DNA of 64,000 bases, from positions 62,001-126,000 of the forward strand of contig CAVQZA010000013.1 of assembly GCA_963718355.1 (NCBI GenBank), in the 5' to 3' direction. The DNA comes from CAVQZA01 sp963718355. Its GTDB lineage: Bacteria; Actinomycetota; Thermoleophilia; Gaiellales; Gaiellaceae. This document shows positions 59,468 to 64,000 of the stretch, in pieces; position 1 is the stretch's first letter, and every line of letters starts with the position of its first letter. Both the position numbers and the translations under genes were made by a program. Under the pieces are notes generated by a model. That model ran no database searches. It was given only the letters and a program-made list of their open reading frames with translations, and was not told the origin of the DNA.

Positions 59468-61273
59468 CTAGGCCACGTCGACGGTCCAGTCGCCATAGAG
59501 CTCGGTGTAGCGGCCGCGCTTCGCCAGCAGCTCGTCATGCGTGCCCTGCTCGACCACGACGCCGTGCTCGAGGGCGACGATCAGGTCGGCTTCACGGATC
59601 GTGGAGAGTCGGTGCGCGATGATGAACGCGGTGCGATCCGCGAGCAGGAGCCGCAGCGCTTCCTCGATCCGCCGCTCCGTGCCGATGTCCACCGAGGACG
59701 TGGCCTCGTCGAGGATGAGGATCCTGGGATCGACGAGCAGCGCGCGGGCGAACGCGACGAGCTGGCGCTGGCCCAGCGACAGGCGCGTACCGCGCTCCTG
59801 CACCTCGGTCTCGTAGCCGTCCTCGAGCCGCATGATGAACTCGTGCGCGCCCACCGCCTGCGCCGCCGCGGCGATCTGCTGTGGGGTCGCGCCGTCGACG
59901 CCGAACGCGATGTTGTCGCGCACCGTGCCGGCGAACAGGAAGCCCTCCTGCGGCACGACGCCGAGCTGGCGCCGGAGCGACGCCTGAGTCACGTCGCGCA
60001 GGTCGATCCCGTCGACCGAGATGCTGCCCTCGCGCGGGTCGTAGAACCGCGCCAGCAGCTTCGCGATCGTCGACTTGCCCGCGCCCGTGTGGCCGACGAG
60101 CGCCACCGTCGTCCCTGCCGCCACGTCGAGATCGATCCCGTGCAGCACCTCGACGCCTTCGCCGTAGCCGAAGCGGACACCGTCGAACCGGACATGTCCC
60201 TCGAGCTCCGCGAGGTCGCGGGCACCGCGGCGGTCGCTGACCTCTGGCTCCTCTTCGAGCACGTCCATGATCTTGTCGAGCGCCGCCGTCGCGGCGAGGA
60301 ACGTGTTGTAGAGCTGCGAGAGCTGCTGCACGGGATCGAAGAAGTTCGCCAGGTACAACGTGAACGCGAAGACCGTGCCGAGCGTGATGTTCCCGTCGAA
60401 GTAGAGGACGCCGCCGAACCCGAGCACGATCGCCGTCGCCACCGACGAGAGCAGGTCGACGAACGGGAAGTAGAGCCCGCTCAGCACGACGGTCTGGTGG
60501 TTCGCCTCGCGGTAGCGGCTGTTCATCGCGCGGAAGTTCCGCTGCGCGTTTGCCTCCCCGGCGAACGACTGCACGACGCGCATCCCCGCGATGTCCTCGG
60601 CGAGCGTGGCCGTGACGAGCCCGAGCCGCTCGCGCACCGCGCGATACGCGCGCGTGGAGCGGACGCGGAACACGGAGGTCGCGACCGCCATCAGCGGCAA
60701 GACCACGACGGTCGCCAGCGCGAGCCGCCAGTCCAGCACGAACAGGATCACGGCCGTCCCGATCAGCAGCAACGTGTTCTGTACCAGGCTCGCGACGCCG
60801 TCGGTGACGAGCTGGTCGAGCGCCTCGACGTCGTTCGTGAGCCGGCTGATGATCACGCCCGCGCGGTTCCGCTCGTAGTAGCCGAGCGACAGCCGCTGCA
60901 GGTGGCGGAACAGCTTCAGGCGCAGGTCGGCCAGGATCCGCTCGCCCGTCCAGCCGGTGAAGTAGGTCTGCGCCGACGAGGCGCCCCAGCCGAGCAGGCC
61001 CGCCACGATGAACGCCGTCACCGTCAGCGCGAGCCGGTGGAGATCCTTCTGCTGGATCCCGAGGTCGATCGCCTGCTTGGCGAAGAACGGCGGCAGCAGC
61101 GCGAGCCCGGTCGCGAGGAGCAGGGAGACGACCGCGAGCGCCGTTCGCGCCTTGTACGGACGGGCGAGCGTCACCAGCACGTGCACGCGACGCGCGGTTT
61201 GCCGCCACGACCAGTCCGACACCGGCGCGCCCCGCCGCTCACTCAACGAGCTCCCCGGCTGCTGGATCTTCAC
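59468..61273 (-). CDS. ABC exporter half-transporter, catalytic-site subunit
   Basis: This is a 601-residue half-transporter: six helices in the first 330 residues, then a nucleotide-binding domain with Walker A GHTGAGKST, signature LSLGQRQ, Walker B LILDEATSSVD and switch His in IIAHRLS. The catalytic Glu is present, but the signature has Leu in place of the first Gly of LSGGQ. The partner gene shows the complementary defect, so the two form an asymmetric heterodimer like TM287/288. The GTG at 61273 overlaps the partner's stop. Substrate is unknown; lipids or drugs are usual for the family. Confidence 0.92.
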   Translation of the reverse strand: MKIQQPGSSLSERRGAPVSDWSWRQTARRVHVLVTLARPYKARTALAVVSLLLATGLALLPPFFAKQAIDLGIQQKDLHRLALTVTAFIVAGLLGWGASSAQTYFTGWTGERILADLRLKLFRHLQRLSLGYYERNRAGVIISRLTNDVEALDQLVTDGVASLVQNTLLLIGTAVILFVLDWRLALATVVVLPLMAVATSVFRVRSTRAYRAVRERLGLVTATLAEDIAGMRVVQSFAGEANAQRNFRAMNSRYREANHQTVVLSGLYFPFVDLLSSVATAIVLGFGGVLYFDGNITLGTVFAFTLYLANFFDPVQQLSQLYNTFLAATAALDKIMDVLEEEPEVSDRRGARDLAELEGHVRFDGVRFGYGEGVEVLHGIDLDVAAGTTVALVGHTGAGKSTIAKLLARFYDPREGSISVDGIDLRDVTQASLRRQLGVVPQEGFLFAGTVRDNIAFGVDGATPQQIAAAAQAVGAHEFIMRLEDGYETEVQERGTRLSLGQRQLVAFARALLVDPRILILDEATSSVDIGTERRIEEALRLLLADRTAFIIAHRLSTIREADLIVALEHGVVVEQGTHDELLAKRGRYTELYGDWTVDVA

Positions 61274-63039
61274 GCCGGGATCTCCTCCTCAGTGAGCACG
61301 CGCGTCTCGAGCATGCCGTGGTCGTGGATCTCGCGGTACACCGGGCTCGTCACGTAGAGCTCCGCGTGGGTGCCGCGGGCGACGACGCGGCCGTGCTCGA
61401 GCACGACGACCTCGTCGGCGAGCGCGATCGTCGAGAGACGGTGGGCGATGATCAACGTCGTCCGTCCCTTCATCGCCTCGCGCAACCCAAGCCGGATCCG
61501 CGCCTCCGTCGACGCGTCCACCGACGCCGTCGCATCGTCGAGGATCAGGATCCGCGGATCGACGACGAGTGCGCGGGCGATCGCGATCCGCTGGCGCTGC
61601 CCGCCCGACAGCGTGACCCCGCGCTCGCCGATCACCGTCTCGTAGCCGAGCGGCAGCGCCGCGATGAAGTCGTGAGCCTGCGCCATCCGCGCCGCCCGCT
61701 CCACGTCCGCGTCGTCGGCGTCCGGCTTGCCGAGCGAGATGTTCTCGCGCACCGTCGTCGAGAAGAGGAACGGATCCTGCGCGATCACGCCGATCGCCCG
61801 CCGCAGCGACGCGAGGCTCAGGTCGCGCACGTCGACGCCGTCTACGAGCACCCGCCCCTCGGTCGCGTCGTAGAAGCGAGGCACGAGCGAGGCCAAAGTC
61901 GTCTTCCCGGCGCCGGTGTGCCCGATCAGCGCCACGGTGCTCCCCGGACGCAGCTCGAGGTCGATCCCCTCCAGCACCGGCCGCTCCGCCGCGTAGCCGA
62001 ACGTGACGCCGTCGAACCGAATCGCACCGCCACCGGCGGGCAGCTCGACGGCGCCCGGTCGATCGGCGACCTCCTCGGGCTCGTCGATGATCTCGAAGAT
62101 CCGCTCGCCCGACGCGGTCGCGCGCTGCGACTGGCCGATCCACATCCCGAGCTGGCGCAGCGGCCCGATCATCATCGCCACGTAGAAGTTGAACGAGATG
62201 AACTGGTTCAGCGGGAGCGAGCCGTGCACGACCGCCGCGCCGCCGACGAGCAGCACCGCGGCCTGCGCGACCATCGGCAGGAACGACATCAGCGGCACGT
62301 AGAGCGACTGCTGCCGCGTCGCCGAGATCGTGCGCCGGAACAACCGCTCCGAGCGATCGGCGAACTTCGTCGCCTCCTTCGGCTCCTGCGCGAACGCCTT
62401 CACCACGCCGACGCCGACGATGCTCTCCTCCGCCACGGTCGCGACGTCGGCCATCTTCTGCTGCACGTCGCGGAGAACCGGGTGCGAGACCCGGCTGTAG
62501 CGGTAGGCGATCACCGCGAGGAACGGCGTGATCGCGAGCACGATCAGCGCGAGCTGCCAGTCGATCCAGAACATCACCGCGGTGACGATCACGATCGTCA
62601 TCGTGTGCTGGAAGAAGAAGATCAGCCCGTAGCCGAGGAAGAAGCGCACCTGCTGGAGATCCACGGTCGCGCGGGACATCAGCTGCCCGGTCTGATGCGA
62701 GTCGTAGAAGCGGAACGAGAGGCGCAGCAGGCGCGAGTAGAACGCGTCGCGGATGTCGTACTCGACGCCTAGCGCCTGGTTCCCGGAGATGAAGCGGCGC
62801 CCGACCATCAGCCCTGCCTTGACGATGCCGAGCGCGATCAGCACGCCGATCAGCGTCCAGAGCTGGCTGCGATCCTTGTTCGTGATCGCCTCGCCGATCA
62901 CGCGTCCGGTGACGCCGTAGAACGCGATCTGGGCGATCTGCGAGCCGGCGGCCAGGAGGCACGAGGCGATCAGCGAGAGGCGGTAGGGACGGAGGAAGCC
63001 GAGCAGGCGCGTGAACGTCTTCCGGTAGGGCGTCTCCAC
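61270..63039 (-). CDS. ABC exporter half-transporter, degenerate-site subunit
   Basis: This is a 589-residue half-transporter with six helices and a nucleotide-binding domain with Walker A GHTGAGKTT, an intact signature LSGGQRQR and switch His in IIAHRLS. Its Walker B reads ILILDDATASVD, with Asp where the catalytic Glu should be. With the next gene this gives one good and one degenerate ATP site. The GTG at 63039 is preceded on the minus strand by TAGGGT (63046-63051) six bases away. It is the first gene of the two-gene operon. Confidence 0.92.
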   Translation of the reverse strand: METPYRKTFTRLLGFLRPYRLSLIASCLLAAGSQIAQIAFYGVTGRVIGEAITNKDRSQLWTLIGVLIALGIVKAGLMVGRRFISGNQALGVEYDIRDAFYSRLLRLSFRFYDSHQTGQLMSRATVDLQQVRFFLGYGLIFFFQHTMTIVIVTAVMFWIDWQLALIVLAITPFLAVIAYRYSRVSHPVLRDVQQKMADVATVAEESIVGVGVVKAFAQEPKEATKFADRSERLFRRTISATRQQSLYVPLMSFLPMVAQAAVLLVGGAAVVHGSLPLNQFISFNFYVAMMIGPLRQLGMWIGQSQRATASGERIFEIIDEPEEVADRPGAVELPAGGGAIRFDGVTFGYAAERPVLEGIDLELRPGSTVALIGHTGAGKTTLASLVPRFYDATEGRVLVDGVDVRDLSLASLRRAIGVIAQDPFLFSTTVRENISLGKPDADDADVERAARMAQAHDFIAALPLGYETVIGERGVTLSGGQRQRIAIARALVVDPRILILDDATASVDASTEARIRLGLREAMKGRTTLIIAHRLSTIALADEVVVLEHGRVVARGTHAELYVTSPVYREIHDHGMLETRVLTEEEIPA

Positions 63040-63045
63040 CCCCGA

Positions 63046-63051
63046 ACCCTA
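63046..63051 (-). promoter_or_regulatory. -10 box for the leaderless ABC exporter operon
   Basis: Minus-strand TAGGGT ends six bases before the GTG at 63039. The box lies just downstream of the terminator stem at 63058-63091. Confidence 0.5.
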
Positions 63052-63057
63052 GCCGTG

Positions 63058-63091
63058 GAGGGGGCGCCCGCTGAGACCGGGGCGCCCCCTC
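63058..63091 (-). terminator. Intrinsic terminator between two minus-strand units
   Basis: A perfect 12-base-pair stem (63058-63069 with 63080-63091) with a 10-base loop lies 13 bases beyond the stop of the small membrane protein gene. There is no T-run on the minus strand. It isolates that gene from the exporter operon. Confidence 0.65.
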
Positions 63092-63103
63092 TTGGCTCGA
63101 GGC

Positions 63104-63508
63104 TTACGCTCCCGCGCCTGCGGGGCCGTGCTTGCCGCCGTATACGGCCAGTGCGTAGATGATCAGGATGTCGATCGTGAAGATCGCGAGCGACCACCAC
63201 GGGTACGCCTGAATCCACGCCAGCTGTCCGATCGCATTCGCGGCGGCGACGATGATCCCGAACCAGCGGCCCCATTCGGAGCCCGCGACGATCGCAAACG
63301 CCGCGAGGATCGATACCACGCCGAGGATCAGGGTGATCCACGCCCAGGTGCGTAGGTCGCTGAAGACGAAGTGTGCGCCCCCGACGTAGAAGCTCGACCT
63401 CGAAAGCGCCACGATCCCGTCGAGTACCGCCATGGTGCCGGCGAACCCGAGCATGATCGCTGCGAAGCCGATCCAGCCGGTGCCCTTCTCCGAGTATCCG
63501 TTCGACAC
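63104..63508 (-). CDS. DUF7144-like small membrane protein
   Basis: This is a 134-residue protein with four helices. The pattern GWIGFAAIMLGFAGTMAVLD, then ALSRSSFYVGG, then TWAWITLILGVVSILAAFAI, and an ending in LIIYALAVYGG, is that of a widespread actinobacterial four-helix family (DUF7144-like). The GTG at 63508 is chosen because AAGGGGGAA lies just upstream; a TTG 12 codons earlier is the alternative. Function is unknown. Confidence 0.75.
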   Translation of the reverse strand: MSNGYSEKGTGWIGFAAIMLGFAGTMAVLDGIVALSRSSFYVGGAHFVFSDLRTWAWITLILGVVSILAAFAIVAGSEWGRWFGIIVAAANAIGQLAWIQAYPWWSLAIFTIDILIIYALAVYGGKHGPAGAGA

Positions 63509-63550
63509 AGTTCCCCCTTCGTCGTTGGTACGTGTCGGTTGCAAATCATT

Positions 63551-64000
63551 TCATCCGGGTCGGAGGGTGCCTAGCTGCCTGCGGACAAGCTCGAGCGCCC
63601 GGGCGAGCTTGTCGCGGTTTCCGGGCTGGTGCGGCCAACTGCTCGCGCCGGAGGGATGCGGGAGCGGGACGACCGTGGCGCCGTCGAGCTCGAAGCTCCT
63701 GCCGACGCAGTCGGTGAGGTTCCGCTCGTCGAGGAGGCGCCGTAGCGCGAGCCCGCCGACGGTGACGATCAGCGCGGGGCGCAGGAGGCGCAGCTCCCAG
63801 CGCTGCCAGTGGGCGCAGAGCTCCTGCTCGTGCGGGGTGGGAGTGCGGTCGCCGCGGCCCGACGGCGCGCGCCCCGGGTAGCAGCGGGTCACCGAGCCGC
63901 AGTAGAAGGTCTCGTAGAACGTCTCGTCGTCGAGCTCGAGCCAGCGGCGGAGCGTCTGGCCGGCGCGTCCGCGCCACGGCCGTCCCTCTGCGCCCTCGAC
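63551..64000 (-). CDS. Uracil-DNA glycosylase family protein, truncated by window end
   Basis: The last 149 residues of this gene are present; the start lies beyond 64000. Visible family elements are GRPWRGRAGQTLRRWL near the 5' side, FYCGSVTRCYPG, the core strand RPALIVTVGGLALRRLL, and the late motif PLPHPSGASSWPHQPGN with the active-site His-Pro-Ser. Family members remove uracil from DNA. Which UDG family it belongs to cannot be decided from this part; the two Cys in the visible part might belong to an iron-sulfur cluster. Confidence 0.82.
   Translation of the reverse strand, partial: VEGAEGRPWRGRAGQTLRRWLELDDETFYETFYCGSVTRCYPGRAPSGRGDRTPTPHEQELCAHWQRWELRLLRPALIVTVGGLALRRLLDERNLTDCVGRSFELDGATVVPLPHPSGASSWPHQPGNRDKLARALELVRRQLGTLRPG

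Overview
The window is a 64 kb stretch of very GC-rich (roughly 70 percent) bacterial chromosome with densely packed genes, many GTG starts and short 4-base overlaps. It carries a meso-diaminopimelate-type murE (DNPR motif), an actinobacterial-looking FtsZ, a two-subunit glycine decarboxylase, and tRNAs without an encoded CCA. Together these suggest a deep-branching actinobacterium, most likely class Thermoleophilia (Gaiellales or Solirubrobacterales). That placement is an inference from gene content, not a phylogeny.

Region 1 (3-11718) is the division and cell wall cluster in conserved order: the end of a penicillin-binding protein, murE, murF, mraY, murD, ftsW, murG, murC, murB, ftsQ and ftsZ. 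Most genes overlap by a few bases, and ftsZ has its own strong promoter. Region 2 (11746-17025) follows directly with gcvT, gcvH, gcvPA and gcvPB (glycine cleavage), a small SnoaL-like protein that probably starts at CTG, and a membrane protein. Region 3 (17067-22702) holds a broken exported HExxH protein, a HAD phosphatase, rlmN and, divergent from it, a threonine aldolase and a serine hydrolase.

Region 4 (22705-28368, minus strand) is a transport block: a large FtsX-type permease, its ATPase fused to a DUF4389-like membrane module, and a Ca2+/H+ antiporter. Region 5 (28473-37939) contains a cysteine-rich protein, a DDAH-like amidinohydrolase with endonuclease IV, gltX, an M3-like metallopeptidase, a small exported protein, and a fatty-acid alpha-dioxygenase-like haem enzyme overlapping a metallo-beta-lactamase-fold protein. 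Region 6 (38080-43666) has an exported beta-propeller, a universal stress protein, a decayed exported gene, a SCO1-centred copper-type cluster and tRNA-Glu. Region 7 (43689-49154) is DUF2252 followed by a MoxR/DUF58/DUF4129 operon on the opposite strand. Region 8 (49186-59303) includes a methyltransferase, a two-propeller lipoprotein, a PsiE-like protein, an exported Ig-like repeat protein, a luciferase-family oxidoreductase, tRNA-Gln, an HD protein, and a second DUF4389-like protein paired with an M48 peptidase. Region 9 (59468-64000) is an asymmetric heterodimeric ABC exporter, a small membrane protein and a truncated uracil-DNA glycosylase family gene.

The most striking non-coding pattern is a TAnnnT-type -10 box ending 6 or 7 bases before the start codon of most first-in-operon genes, on both strands. 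This implies that leaderless mRNAs are the default, while internal operon genes and exported-protein genes use Shine-Dalgarno sites. Other notable points are two probable CTG start codons, an exact 25-base dispersed repeat, two exported-protein genes interrupted by in-frame TAG, and a possible RNA switch before the Ig-like gene. No CRISPR array, insertion sequence, rRNA or replication origin was seen.
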